DNA of 64,000 nt. It comes from Anaerolineae bacterium. Its GTDB lineage: Bacteria; Chloroflexota; Anaerolineae; 4572-78; J111. How positions within the stretch are numbered: position 1 is the first letter of the stretch; each line of letters begins with the position of its first letter. Below the pieces are notes generated by a model that did no database searches, was not told the DNA's origin, and saw only the letters and a program-made list of their open reading frames with translations. Shown piece by piece: positions 48,650-57,927 of this stretch. The stretch is taken from assembly GCA_023151115.1 (NCBI GenBank), contig JAKLJP010000025.1, forward strand, positions 1 to 64,000, written 5' to 3'. Made by a program: the position numbers and the translations under genes.

Positions 48650-50581
48650 TCAAGCCATAGGCTGTGAAATAGATCGAAATTGGGTCTGGTACAACCGGGC
48701 ATACAGGCCACCCTGGGCTAACAGTTCCTCGTGAGCCGAACGAGACCCACTCCGGCGACCTTGCTCAACCAATCCGCCTTCGTTCATCACCAGAATTAGA
48801 TCAGCGGCCAGGATGGTGCTGAGCCGGTGTGCGATCACCAGGCTGGTACGATTTTTCATAATCCGTTCCAACGCTTCCTGGATCAAGGCTTCGCTCTCGC
48901 TGTCCAGGCTGCTGGTGGCTTCGTCCAGCACCAAGATGCGCGGATCTTTAAGAATCACGCGAGCAATCGCCATCCGCTGCTTCTCCCCTCCGCTGAGGCG
49001 ATACCCCCGCTCACCCACCACCGTGTCATACCCCTCCGGCAATCCGGCAATAAAGTGATGGATGTTGGCCGCTTCGCAGGCAGCTTCGATTTCGGCCTGG
49101 CTAGCCTTGGGTTTGGCATACAATAAATTAGCCTTAATGCTATCGTGAAATAGATAGGTTTCTTGCGTCACCATCCCAATGGCCGAAACCAACGACTGTT
49201 GGGTCACGTCTCGCAAATCGTGCCCATCCAGACAGATGCGGCCCTCAGTGGGATCATACAGCCGGGGTAGTAGATAGGTGATGGTGGTTTTTCCGGCCCC
49301 GCTGGGGCCGACCAATGCCGCCAGTTGGCCGGGTTTAATCTCAAAACTAATATTTTTGATAGCCATACTGCGGCTGGATACCCTGGCCGGGGTGGCCGCC
49401 GAGTGACCGTTATCGTTGCCCACTGAGCGGTCTACGGTTAGCCCCAGCGCTCCGGCCCCCCCATCGCCGCCTTCCGTGTAGCTGAATGATACGTTCTCAA
49501 AGGTAACTCGCCCGGCCACATTTTTTAACTCGACCGCACCCGGTTTTTCCTGTATTTCAAAGGGCAGATCGATAATTTCAAAAACCCGCTCAAAACTGAC
49601 CATACTGGTAGCCAACTCAAGGTGGGCATTACTCATGGCGCTCAACGGCCCATACAACTGGTTTAAGTAGGCCCCAAAGGCCACAATAGTTCCAACCGTA
49701 AATACTCCGATAATGACCAGATAACCGCCAACGCCAAACACTATCGCTGTCCCGATGGCCCCCACTACGCCTAACCCCATAAAGAACCAGCGCCCAATCA
49801 TTGCCGAACGGACCCCAATTTGCGCTACCTGTCCACTCCGCTCTCGAAACCGCTCTATCTCATCATGCTGCCGGCCAAACAGTTTGACCAGCAACACCCC
49901 ACTCACGTTGAGCGTTTCATGCATCAACGCATTCATTTTGGCGTTCAAGTCCAGGCTTTCCCGCCGGACTTCCCGCAGTAAGCGCCCGACCCGGCGGGTT
50001 GGTAAAATAAACAGCGGTAAGATAGCGACACTCAACAACGTCAAGCGCCATTCCAATGTCAACATAATCGCCAGCGTTGAAATCACCGTGACCAGGTTGG
50101 TGAGGACATTGATAAACGTGCCGGTCAAGGCGCTTTGCGCGCCGACCACATCGTTGTTGAGTCTGCTCATTAATTCACCCGTCTTTGAATGGGTAAAAAA
50201 TCTGAGGCCCATGGCATGCAAATGGTTGAACAAAACATTCCGTAGATCGGCAATCAGATGCTCACCGATGGTGGCACTGAGGTAACGTTGACCCAGGCCA
50301 ATAAAAGCATTAATGATAGGTATTCCAATCATGCCCAGGGTCAGCCAGATCAAGCGGGTCACATCTTGATTGGGCAGGGCGTTGTCAATTAAATCTCGAT
50401 AAAGAAGCGGCGGAATAAGGCTAAGGCCGGTAATCGCAAAAATGGTGATTAACAAGCCGACAGTTTTAAGCCGATAGGGTTTAGCATAACCCCACACCCG
50501 TCGTAATAGTGCCAAGCTGACTTGAGGCCGATCTCGTTCCTCATCATAACGGATATAACTCCACCAACCACCGTGCCACAT
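48650..50581 (-). CDS. ABC exporter, fused membrane and ATPase domains
   Basis: 643 residues. Six membrane helices in the N-terminal type I exporter domain (GYAKPYRLKTVGLLITIFAITG and following; MSRLNNDVVGAQSALTGTF is the typical coupling region). ATPase: Walker A GPSGAGKTT, signature RLSGGEKQRMAIARV, Walker B ILVLDEATSSLDSES, switch IAHRLSTI. A Gly/Ser-rich insert (GGDGGAGALGLTVDRSVGN and following) separates two strands before Walker A. Good AAGGAG upstream of MWHGGWW. Drug, lipid or peptide exporter; substrate unknown. Probably works as a dimer. Confidence 0.95.
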   Translation of the reverse strand: MWHGGWWSYIRYDEERDRPQVSLALLRRVWGYAKPYRLKTVGLLITIFAITGLSLIPPLLYRDLIDNALPNQDVTRLIWLTLGMIGIPIINAFIGLGQRYLSATIGEHLIADLRNVLFNHLHAMGLRFFTHSKTGELMSRLNNDVVGAQSALTGTFINVLTNLVTVISTLAIMLTLEWRLTLLSVAILPLFILPTRRVGRLLREVRRESLDLNAKMNALMHETLNVSGVLLVKLFGRQHDEIERFRERSGQVAQIGVRSAMIGRWFFMGLGVVGAIGTAIVFGVGGYLVIIGVFTVGTIVAFGAYLNQLYGPLSAMSNAHLELATSMVSFERVFEIIDLPFEIQEKPGAVELKNVAGRVTFENVSFSYTEGGDGGAGALGLTVDRSVGNDNGHSAATPARVSSRSMAIKNISFEIKPGQLAALVGPSGAGKTTITYLLPRLYDPTEGRICLDGHDLRDVTQQSLVSAIGMVTQETYLFHDSIKANLLYAKPKASQAEIEAACEAANIHHFIAGLPEGYDTVVGERGYRLSGGEKQRMAIARVILKDPRILVLDEATSSLDSESEALIQEALERIMKNRTSLVIAHRLSTILAADLILVMNEGGLVEQGRRSGSRSAHEELLAQGGLYARLYQTQFRSISQPMA

Positions 50582-50668
50582 AGATTTTCTCCTTAAATTC
50601 TGAGGTGCAGCTAATTATACCAGACTCTAGCGGTGATAACATCCGCTAAATAGTCAGGAGAAACCCGT

Positions 50669-50695
50669 AAAAAAGGACAGGTATCACACCTGTCC
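50669..50695 (-). terminator. intrinsic terminator of the GH3 operon
   Basis: On the minus strand GGACAGGT pairs with ACCTGTCC and six T follow. It lies downstream of the beta-glucosidase stop at 50858 and upstream of the ABC exporter. Confidence 0.75.
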
Positions 50696-50699
50696 ATAT

Positions 50700-50729
50700 T
50701 GTAACTCCACCAAACTACCATGCCACATA
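50700..50729 (-). repeat. duplicate of the ABC exporter gene start
   Basis: On the minus strand TATGTGGCATGGTAGTTTGG then TGGAGTTAC nearly repeats the exporter start TATGTGGCACGGTGGTTGG then TGGAGTTAT (50582-50555). The copy would encode MWHGSLVELQYGQV and stop, with no ribosome-binding site, so it is probably a duplication scar rather than a gene. Confidence 0.5.
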
Positions 50730-50857
50730 GTAACGAATAGCTTAGTGGGGGTAAAAAGCGCAAACCGATGCACTGTATAGGGTTGAATAGGACGTTGCCC
50801 AAATCTATTGATCGCCACCTTTGCCAGAGAAGGGCACAACAGCAAAGTCACTCGTTT

Positions 50858-53377
50858 CTAGCGCTTTGCCGGCCCGCCGAAGATGACTGTGCCGGTCAAA
50901 CGGAACCTGCTCCGTGCCCGAATATCCTGCGACGAGCTGCCGACCAATACCTCAAACTCACCGGCCTCCGCGACCCACGCCTGCTGCGCGTCGTCCCAGT
51001 AGGCCAGGGCTTGCCGGTCGAGGGTCAACGTCACCGTCTTCGTCTCGCCGGGCGCCAGGGCAACCTTGGCAAAACCTTTTAGCTCCTTCGGGGGACGGGT
51101 AAGGCGGGCCGCAACATCACGCACGTACAATTGGGCCACCTCTTGCCCCGGCCGCGGGCCGGTGTTGGTCACCTCCACGGTGACGGCCAATTGACCATCC
51201 GGGGCAATAGTCTCTGCGCTGAGGCGCAGATTGGCGTAGGCAAAGCTAGTATAGGAAAGGCCCAAGCCGAAGGGGAACAGCGGCTCGATTCGCTTCTTCT
51301 CGTAGTAACGGTAGCCCACAAAAATGCCCTCACCGTAGCGCACCCGGCCATTCTCGCCGGGGTAGTTGATAAAGGCCGGATTATCTTCCAGTCGAACCGG
51401 GAAGGTTTGGGGCAGCTTGCCGGAGGGGTTGACTTCGCCAAACAACACATCGGCGATGGCGTTGCCGCACTCCTGGCCGGGATACCAGGCTTGCATGACC
51501 CCGGCCACCTGATCGAGCCAGGGCATGGTCACCGGCCCGCCCGTTTGCAGCACCACCACCGTGCGGGGATTGGCGGCAGCGACACGGGCAATCAGTTCAT
51601 TCTGGCGACCCACCAGATCCATATGGGGCCGGTCTTGCCCCTCGCTGTCCCACTCGCCGGTCAAACCGGCGCAGATGACGGCCACATCGGCGGTGGCGGC
51701 CAGAGCTACCGCCCGTTCAATCGCTTCATCGCCGAGCGGCTGGAACATGCCCACCCGTAACGCCGCCAGGACAGAGGCATTTTGACGGCTGTATTCAATC
51801 ACCAAATCGTAACTCTGCCCGGCCTGGAACTCGATCACGCCGGTAGCTTCCCGGCTGCCAAAGCCAAAGTAACTGTCGCCCGGCTGCCAGGCGGCCCAAT
51901 TATCTACCACCAACTGCCCATTGACGAATAGGCGGCTCAACCCGGCGCTGACCAGGCTGAAATGATGCTCCCCACTCGTTTCAGGGGTCAAACGGGCGGT
52001 GAAACGGGCCGAAAAGTGAGCCGAGTTTACGCCCGGCCCGGCGGGGTCGAACCACATCACTTCCGTTTCCGGCGTTTGTTTGCGGAAGACCACCGGGCCG
52101 GACAGGTCGAGGCTGTTGAAATATTCGGCGCTGAGGCCCGGCTGTCCCTCCAGCGAGACAAGCTGCCGGCCGGAGAGCAGGGGCAAATATTTGTAATTGG
52201 TGCAGCCCGGTTCGTAACCAATCTCAACAACTTCCCCCGCCTGGGCCGTAATCCCTTCCAGGGGACTGACCCGGTAGTGGGCGTTGACCTGGGCGCTGCC
52301 GCCGCCCATAATCTGGGCAGTTTTGGCGTTGGGGCCGATCACGGCCAGCGTGGTTAGTTTCTTTTTATCCAGCGGCAGAACTCCATCGTTCTTGAGCAAG
52401 ACAATACCTTCGGCCCCGGCGCGCCGGATGAGGGCGCGGTGCTCCGGACGGTCGAGGGCCTGTTCGTCGGGAATGGCCGGATCGTCAAATGCGCCCACTC
52501 GCGCAATGAGGCGCAGCACCCGCCGGGCGCTTTCCTGCACTGCCTCGGCGCTGACCTGTCCCGCTTGGACAGCCTGGACCAGTTTTGCTCCCCGTTCTCT
52601 GGTTGGGCCGGGCATCTCTAAATCGAGACCCGACTCAACCGAAGTCAGGCTGTGATGGGCAAACCAGTCGGACATCACCACGCCATCGAAGCCCCATTCA
52701 TCCTTGAGAATACCGCGCAACAACTGGGGGTGGTCTCCCGCGTACGTGCCGTTGACTTTGTTATACCCGCTCATCACCGCCCACACCTTTGCTTCTTTGA
52801 CCGCCGCTTCAAAGGGCGGCAGGTAGATTTCGCGCAGGGGGCGCTCGTCAATTTCGGAACTGATGGTCATGCGTTGAAATTCTGACTCGTTGCCGACATA
52901 GTGCTTGACGGTGGCCGCCACGCCCCGGCTCTGCACGCCTTTGATATAGGCGACAACTATTTGGGCCGACAGGAACGGGTCTTCGGAATAGCACTCAAAG
53001 TTGCGGCCATTCAGCGTGGAACGGTGGATGTTTACCGTTGGTCCCAGCAGCACCCGCGCCCCTTTGGATTGGGCTTCCTCGCCCAGAGCTTGACCGACTT
53101 GCCCCACCAGCTCTGTATTCCAGGTGGAGGCCAGGGAAACCCCCACCGGGAAGCAGGCCGCCGGCACGCCGCCGACCAGAGCGCCGCCGCCGCGCGCCCC
53201 GTTGGGGCCATCGCTCACTTTGATAGCCGGAATACCCAGCCGCTCGACCGGGACGGTCAACCAAAAGGATGCTCCGGCTAATAAAGAGACTTGTTCTTCC
53301 AGGGTCATAGTTTGCAAAAGCACGTCAAGGCGCGCTTCCATATCGGTTATAGTAAGATTATCGGTTTGGGTGGTCAT
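50858..53377 (-). CDS. glycoside hydrolase family 3 beta-glucosidase with inserted PA14 domain
   Basis: 839 residues, no signal peptide, so probably cytoplasmic. The GH3 N-terminal barrel has VSDGPNGARG, KHYVGNESEFQRM and the nucleophile Asp in FDGVVMSDWFAHHSL. A PA14 domain (SAEYFNSLDLSG...GEHHFSLVSAG) is inserted in the C-terminal GH3 domain. The fibronectin-III-like end (VTVEVTNTGPRPGQEVAQLYV) is present. It cleaves beta-linked oligosaccharides from the non-reducing end. It is last in the sugar locus, so imported oligosaccharides are probably hydrolysed inside the cell. Confidence 0.95.
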   Translation of the reverse strand: MTTQTDNLTITDMEARLDVLLQTMTLEEQVSLLAGASFWLTVPVERLGIPAIKVSDGPNGARGGGALVGGVPAACFPVGVSLASTWNTELVGQVGQALGEEAQSKGARVLLGPTVNIHRSTLNGRNFECYSEDPFLSAQIVVAYIKGVQSRGVAATVKHYVGNESEFQRMTISSEIDERPLREIYLPPFEAAVKEAKVWAVMSGYNKVNGTYAGDHPQLLRGILKDEWGFDGVVMSDWFAHHSLTSVESGLDLEMPGPTRERGAKLVQAVQAGQVSAEAVQESARRVLRLIARVGAFDDPAIPDEQALDRPEHRALIRRAGAEGIVLLKNDGVLPLDKKKLTTLAVIGPNAKTAQIMGGGSAQVNAHYRVSPLEGITAQAGEVVEIGYEPGCTNYKYLPLLSGRQLVSLEGQPGLSAEYFNSLDLSGPVVFRKQTPETEVMWFDPAGPGVNSAHFSARFTARLTPETSGEHHFSLVSAGLSRLFVNGQLVVDNWAAWQPGDSYFGFGSREATGVIEFQAGQSYDLVIEYSRQNASVLAALRVGMFQPLGDEAIERAVALAATADVAVICAGLTGEWDSEGQDRPHMDLVGRQNELIARVAAANPRTVVVLQTGGPVTMPWLDQVAGVMQAWYPGQECGNAIADVLFGEVNPSGKLPQTFPVRLEDNPAFINYPGENGRVRYGEGIFVGYRYYEKKRIEPLFPFGLGLSYTSFAYANLRLSAETIAPDGQLAVTVEVTNTGPRPGQEVAQLYVRDVAARLTRPPKELKGFAKVALAPGETKTVTLTLDRQALAYWDDAQQAWVAEAGEFEVLVGSSSQDIRARSRFRLTGTVIFGGPAKR

Positions 53378-53388
53378 ACTTCCTCTTT

Positions 53389-53841
53389 TCAGTCGTTCTC
53401 CAAAAGTTCTATTGTCGCCCCCAACTGGGCATTCCCGTCGAAATAGGCATAGCGACCGCCGGTGTACTCGCCGCGCTGCACCAATGGAATCCCTTTAGCA
53501 TCCAAATAGGCTGTTTTCTCCGGCATCCCCTTAATCTCAAAGGCGATGTGGTGCAAACTGTCGCCGTGTTCATCAAGCTGATCTTTCCAGGTGCTCGGCT
53601 CACCGATGGGTTCAACCAACTCAAGGTCTATTTGCCCCAAGTGGAAAAAGGCCAGCTTGGCCCGGGCCTCTGAGGGTCTGCCCTCATATTCGGTTTGAGC
53701 GTGTTCATAGGTATCGGTGATGATTATCTCCGGTACTGGCAAGCCCAGAACTTCTGCCCAGGCCCGTGCTTTGGCCTCAATATCTTTGACAACAATCGCC
53801 ACCTGGGTGATGGTGGTGGTACCCAACCCTGGCTCTGTCAT
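53389..53841 (-). CDS. VOC-family protein (glyoxalase / methylmalonyl-CoA-epimerase-like)
   Basis: 150 residues with two beta-alpha-beta-beta-beta modules: ITQVAIVVKDIEAKARAWAEVLG, ELVEPIGEPSTWKDQLDEHGDSLHHIAFEIKG, and YAYFDGNAQLGATIELLE. The metal ligands of a VOC enzyme (His/Glu in LHHIAFE and IELLE) are plausible. It lies between the GH3 and the Gfo/Idh gene. Its reaction in the sugar pathway is unknown. Confidence 0.85.
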   Translation of the reverse strand: MTEPGLGTTTITQVAIVVKDIEAKARAWAEVLGLPVPEIIITDTYEHAQTEYEGRPSEARAKLAFFHLGQIDLELVEPIGEPSTWKDQLDEHGDSLHHIAFEIKGMPEKTAYLDAKGIPLVQRGEYTGGRYAYFDGNAQLGATIELLEND

Positions 53842-53861
53842 ATTCTTCTCCCTTTTTTATT

Positions 53862-55001
53862 TTATGCATCCAGTTGGTACTCAGACAAACCGGCCGGCAG
53901 GGGCGCCGGACGCTCGAAGGTGCTGGTCAGTTCGATGTGCTGCCCGGTTTCTGATGCTTCGAGAATAGCATGCATCACATCGAGCACGTGAAAGGCCATG
54001 TCGCCATTAGCGCGATGAGGGCGGTCGGTACGGATGGCATGGGCCAGGTCGGCCACGCCCAGACAGCGGCTGTTGGTGGTATATCCATGGCTGACCGGTA
54101 TCTCACGCCAGCCAGGCTCACCCAGACGGCGCACCCGTACCGGCCCGCCGAACGTGTTGGGGTCGGGCATGCTCAGTGTGCCGGCTGTGCCCTGAATTTC
54201 AAGCAGCCCGCTGCCGACATCGTACAGGTTTAGCGCCTCGCCCGCAGATATGGTCACATCAAAGCTGGTGACAAGCGTGGCCACCGGGCCGCTGGCAAAA
54301 TCGAGGATGCCGGCAAGGTGGGTGGGGGTTTCAACCGGGATTTTCTGTCCTTTTTTGGGGCCGCTGCCGATGGTGCGCTCCGGGTAGGTGATGCGGGCAG
54401 AACCGGTCACGCGACGAATGGGTCCCAGCATTGAAACCAGGCCGGTGAGGTAGTATGGCCCCATATCAAACAGCGGTCCCGCGCCAACCTGGTAGAAAAA
54501 GCTGGGGTCGGGGTGCCAGGCTTCGGGGCCACGGATGAACATAAAGGCATTGGCAGCGACCGGGGCGCCGATTTCGCCGGCGTCAAGCAGTTGGCGGCAG
54601 GTTTGCAGCCCGCCGCCCAGAAAGGTGTCGGGGGCGTTGCCCACCCGCAGACCGCGAGCCTGCGCTTCCCGGAGCATCAGTTGGCCCTCGGCGCGGCTCA
54701 GAGCCAGCGGCTTTTCATTGTACACCGATTTACCGGCGCGCAGGGCGGCCAGCCCTATTTCGGCGTGGGCAGCGGGGATGGTCAAATTGATGATTAGCTC
54801 GATGTCCGGGTCGGCCAGCACCTCGGCCACCGGCAGCGCACGGGGCACATTGAATTTGGCCGCCTGGCTCTCGGCGCGAGCCAGATCGAGGTCGGCGCAG
54901 GCAACCAGGTCCAGAATGTCCCACTTGGCCGCGTTTTCAAGATAAATGCTGCTGATGTTGCCGCAGCCGATGACGGCGGTTTTTACGGAGGGAAGGGTCA
55001 T
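53862..55001 (-). CDS. Gfo/Idh/MocA-family oxidoreductase
   Basis: 379 residues. The N-terminal NAD(P)-binding fold is [22 protein letters not shown], and [18 protein letters not shown] is the typical EKP motif with the catalytic lysine. The C-terminal beta-sheet domain follows ([19 protein letters not shown]). It probably oxidises or reduces a sugar or inositol derivative, and acts with the neighbouring sugar isomerase/epimerase. Confidence 0.93.
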   Translation of the reverse strand: MTLPSVKTAVIGCGNISSIYLENAAKWDILDLVACADLDLARAESQAAKFNVPRALPVAEVLADPDIELIINLTIPAAHAEIGLAALRAGKSVYNEKPLALSRAEGQLMLREAQARGLRVGNAPDTFLGGGLQTCRQLLDAGEIGAPVAANAFMFIRGPEAWHPDPSFFYQVGAGPLFDMGPYYLTGLVSMLGPIRRVTGSARITYPERTIGSGPKKGQKIPVETPTHLAGILDFASGPVATLVTSFDVTISAGEALNLYDVGSGLLEIQGTAGTLSMPDPNTFGGPVRVRRLGEPGWREIPVSHGYTTNSRCLGVADLAHAIRTDRPHRANGDMAFHVLDVMHAILEASETGQHIELTSTFERPAPLPAGLSEYQLDA

Positions 55002-55021
55002 GGGTAACTCCTGAGAAAATA

Positions 55022-55076
55022 GCTCGTGGGAACTCAGGGGAACTCCTGGGGTCAGTTCTTACGAGTTCCCACACTT
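55022..55076. repeat. GGGAACTC iterated-word hairpin
   Basis: GTGGGAACTC (55026-55035) pairs with GAGTTCCCAC (55063-55072), and GGGGAACTCC lies inside. It is between the isomerase and oxidoreductase genes. Confidence 0.55.
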
Positions 55077-55133
55077 TTCATTATTGGTGGTGGGTCACAG
55101 GTTCGTGAACATGCTACAGAATAATGCCTTTGC

Positions 55134-55164
55134 CGGAGTCCAAAAGCATAGCTTTTGGACTCCG
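55134..55164. other. perfect 14-bp stem-loop at the isomerase 3-prime end
   Basis: CGGAGTCCAAAAGC pairs perfectly with GCTTTTGGACTCCG around ATA, 10 bases downstream of the minus-strand isomerase stop. A T-run is present only on the plus side, so it may process or stabilise mRNA rather than terminate it. Confidence 0.5.
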
Positions 55165-55173
55165 TTTTCAGGC

Positions 55174-55968
55174 TTACAGCACAGCGGGCAGTTGCTGCCG
55201 CAGGTAGGCCAGGCTGTTGGAGATACTGGCCACGGGGTCGCGTGGATTATCGTGCTCAACGATGTACCAGGCCGCGCCGGCATCGCGGGCGGCGGGGAGC
55301 AGAGTCGGCCACTCCAGACTGCCCGCACCGACATCAGCCATCACCGCGCCATCCATGAGCGGCTCTGAAGAATCCGGGCCGGCGGTTCCCAAATCCTTCA
55401 AGTGTACTCGCAGGCAGCGGCCCGCGTAACGCCGTAACAATACCACCGGGTCAACGCCACCAAAGGTTATCCAGGCCATATCCGGCTCAAAACCGAGGCT
55501 GTCGCCGGCGCTGTCAAACAGCCAATCCAGGGCGAGTTTGTCCTCAATTTCAACCATCTCCCAGTGATGGTTGTGGTACAACAAACGCATGCCTTCGGCC
55601 TGGCAGCGTTGGGCCAGTTCGCCCAGCAGTTGCCCGGTTTCCTGAAAGACGCTGGCGCGCTTTTCGCCCACCAGGTGAGGAATATACGGCGCAACGAGGA
55701 CGTCATTGCCAATGGCCTGGTTGAAGGCAATAATTTGGGACAGGTTGCTCTGCAAGTCATCGAGGCGCAGGTGCGTGGCGATGACTTGCAGGCCATGTTT
55801 GTCTAACAAGGCGCGCATTTCGGCGGCGGTGCAGCCGTGATCGCCCACGGTTTCTACGGCGGTATAGCCGACCCCGGCTACTTGGGCCAGGGTTTCATCA
55901 AACGTGCCGGGCAGCGTCCGCAGACTGTACAACTGGACGGCGATGGGTAAAGTTGCTTGAGAGGTCAT
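55174..55968 (-). CDS. sugar phosphate isomerase/epimerase (xylose-isomerase-like TIM barrel)
   Basis: 264 residues. The AP-endonuclease-2-like barrel has AVQLYSLRTLPGTFDETLAQVAGVGYTAVE, LYHNHHWEMVEIEDKLALDWLFD (metal-site region), and HLKDLGT. Relatives act on sugar or inositol phosphates. It starts the enzyme part of the sugar operon, after the transporter ATPases. Confidence 0.92.
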   Translation of the reverse strand: MTSQATLPIAVQLYSLRTLPGTFDETLAQVAGVGYTAVETVGDHGCTAAEMRALLDKHGLQVIATHLRLDDLQSNLSQIIAFNQAIGNDVLVAPYIPHLVGEKRASVFQETGQLLGELAQRCQAEGMRLLYHNHHWEMVEIEDKLALDWLFDSAGDSLGFEPDMAWITFGGVDPVVLLRRYAGRCLRVHLKDLGTAGPDSSEPLMDGAVMADVGAGSLEWPTLLPAARDAGAAWYIVEHDNPRDPVASISNSLAYLRQQLPAVL

Positions 55969-55995
55969 GAGTTTTTTCTCCTTGGTTGGGTTAAA

Positions 55996-56090
55996 TATAG
56001 GTGTCTAGAAAAAATCTTTCCCAACAATCAAGGTAGCAAAGTAGCAAACTTATGACCTGCTACATGCTACCCTGCTACCTGTTTCAGTAG
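55996..56090. repeat. GGTAGCA hairpin element, copy 3
   Basis: Left end TATAGGTGTCTAGAAAAAAT and TCTTTCCCAACAATCAAGG match copy 1. The core GGTAGCAAAGTAGCA faces TGCTACATGCTACCC and TGCTACCTG. The right end is shorter than in copy 1. It separates the isomerase gene from the ATPase gene. Confidence 0.65.
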
Positions 56091-56104
56091 ATTCCAGCCA
56101 TCGG

Positions 56105-56917
56105 TTAGACGGTCGAGAGGTCCCACTCTTCATAAATTTTGGGCACATCGTTAATCAGACGCCGGGTGTAAGGCTCTTTGGGATGCAGAATCACCGCGTC
56201 GGGCGTGCCGCTTTCCACAAATCTGCCGCGCTCCATAATATAGACCTTGTCAGAAACATAATAGGCCAGGCCAATATCATGGGTGATAAAAATAACCGTC
56301 ATGCCGATGTCGTCGCGCAGTTTCATCAACTGATCCAGAATGGTGGCGCGCGAACAGGCATCAATCATGGAGGTCGGTTCATCGGCCAGCAGAATTTTGG
56401 GTTTCAGTAGAAAGATACGGGCAATCATAAGGCGCTGCTGCTGCCCGCCGGATAGTTCAAACGGATATTTGTTGGTCAATTCCTCGAACTTGAGGTTAAC
56501 AAAGCTGCAAGCCTCGGCCATCAGCTCTACTTTTTTGTCTTTTGGCAGATGGCCCCCGTTGCGCATGTTAATGCAATCTAACAGAACGGAATCAATTTTG
56601 TTAAAAATGTTGTATGACGAGAACGGGTCTTGAAAGATAGCCTGAATATTTTTCCAGTATTCTTTCTTTTTTTGGTGCGAACTGAGATCGCGTTTTTTAC
56701 CCTCAAAGTAAATTTCGCCGGCGGTGGGGTTGATTAGCCCCAGCAGGATTTTTGATAGCGTGGTCTTGCCGCTGCCCGATTCCCCCACAATCGAGACGAC
56801 CTCACCCTGGTAGAGGTCAAGGTTCACCTGGTCAACGGCGACGGTTTTTTGGCGGCCCAGGCCAAACACTTTGGTCAGCCCTTTGGCGCTCAGGTACAAT
56901 GGTTTTTCATCGGCCAT
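56105..56917 (-). CDS. Opp/Dpp-type ABC importer, ATPase 2 (DppF-like)
   Basis: 270 residues. Walker [10 protein letters not shown], signature [15 protein letters not shown], Walker [13 protein letters not shown], switch VIFITHDI. The typical DppF end ([11 protein letters not shown]) is present. It overlaps the preceding ATPase gene by 11 bases. Opp-type importers of bacteria with GH3 genes often carry beta-oligosaccharides. Confidence 0.95.
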   Translation of the reverse strand: MADEKPLYLSAKGLTKVFGLGRQKTVAVDQVNLDLYQGEVVSIVGESGSGKTTLSKILLGLINPTAGEIYFEGKKRDLSSHQKKKEYWKNIQAIFQDPFSSYNIFNKIDSVLLDCINMRNGGHLPKDKKVELMAEACSFVNLKFEELTNKYPFELSGGQQQRLMIARIFLLKPKILLADEPTSMIDACSRATILDQLMKLRDDIGMTVIFITHDIGLAYYVSDKVYIMERGRFVESGTPDAVILHPKEPYTRRLINDVPKIYEEWDLSTV

Positions 56918-57917
56918 TTTTGTAAGCCCCCCTCAGTTCTTCTTCTGAAAAGATACAACGGTAAAATCGGCCATCGCTCGCCGGGCGAAGCTCAACCGGG
57001 ATGACCTGACATTCCGGCTTGGCGTATTTACAGCGGGCGGCAAAGCGACAGCCGGCCGGCGGCTTTTTAAGGTTAGGCGGCACGCCGGGGATAGCCGTCA
57101 GTTTGACCTCGCGCAGCCCTTCTTCCGGCACAATAATGGACCCCATCAGCCCTTTGGCATAAGGATGAATTGGATCAAACACGGTTTGTTTGGCGGTGCC
57201 AATTTCCACAAGCTGCCCGGCGTACATGACCATAATATCATCGGTAACGTTGTAAAGCAGCGGCAGTTCGTGGGTGATAAAGATCATTGATTTGATGAAG
57301 CCCTTTTCCATCAGGTTTCGCAGCATCTTGATGACCATTTTCTGTGAGGTAACGTCGAGGGCGGAGGAAGGCTCATCCGCAATCAGCACCTTGGGGTGAA
57401 GCAGCACCGAAATGGCAATCACGGTGCGCTGTTTCATCCCCCCCGAAAGTTCAACCGGATATTTTTGCAGAACCTCCGCCGGAAGTCCCAAAACCTCAAA
57501 GGATTTTCGGGCAATCTCGTAAATCTCTTTTTTGTTTTTATTGGGTTCGTGGGCTTGAAAAACATCTTCAATAAAATTGATGATCTTTTGGGTGGGGTTC
57601 AGCGCGTTCATGGCGGCCTGGGGGATATAGGCAATCTCTTTGCCCAGGATTGATTTGCGCACGTTATCCGGAGACATTTTAGAAATATTCTTCCCGGCGA
57701 TGATAATATCGCCGCTGGTGTAGTGCAGCGGCGGAAAGTAATAGCCCATCAGGCTCAGGGCCAGGGTGGACTTGCCGCAGCCGGACTCGCCCGCAATGCC
57801 CAGCGATTTGCCTTCTTCCAGTTTCAGCGAGACATGGTCAACGGCGTAAACATCTTCCCCAAACCGGGTAACATATTTGGTGGTTAGTTCATTGACTTCT
57901 AAGATAACGTTTGCCAT
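56907..57917 (-). CDS. Opp/Dpp-type ABC importer, ATPase 1 (DppD-like)
   Basis: About 336 residues, starting [15 protein letters not shown] at 57917; upstream ATG choices fall within the permease gene. Walker [10 protein letters not shown], signature [17 protein letters not shown], Walker [13 protein letters not shown]. The C-terminal oligopeptide/dipeptide transporter domain has a Cys-rich [14 protein letters not shown] pattern, a likely Fe-S or metal cluster site. Confidence 0.95.
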   Translation of the reverse strand: MANVILEVNELTTKYVTRFGEDVYAVDHVSLKLEEGKSLGIAGESGCGKSTLALSLMGYYFPPLHYTSGDIIIAGKNISKMSPDNVRKSILGKEIAYIPQAAMNALNPTQKIINFIEDVFQAHEPNKNKKEIYEIARKSFEVLGLPAEVLQKYPVELSGGMKQRTVIAISVLLHPKVLIADEPSSALDVTSQKMVIKMLRNLMEKGFIKSMIFITHELPLLYNVTDDIMVMYAGQLVEIGTAKQTVFDPIHPYAKGLMGSIIVPEEGLREVKLTAIPGVPPNLKKPPAGCRFAARCKYAKPECQVIPVELRPASDGRFYRCIFSEEELRGAYKNGR

Positions 57918-57927
57918 GTCAATCCCC

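Noticed and set aside
50684..50728. 14-codon frame MWHGSLVELQYGQV before a terminator, considered as an attenuator leader peptide
   Set aside because: No ribosome-binding site and no run of regulatory codons. It reads better as a duplication of the exporter start, and the terminator fits the end of the GH3 gene.
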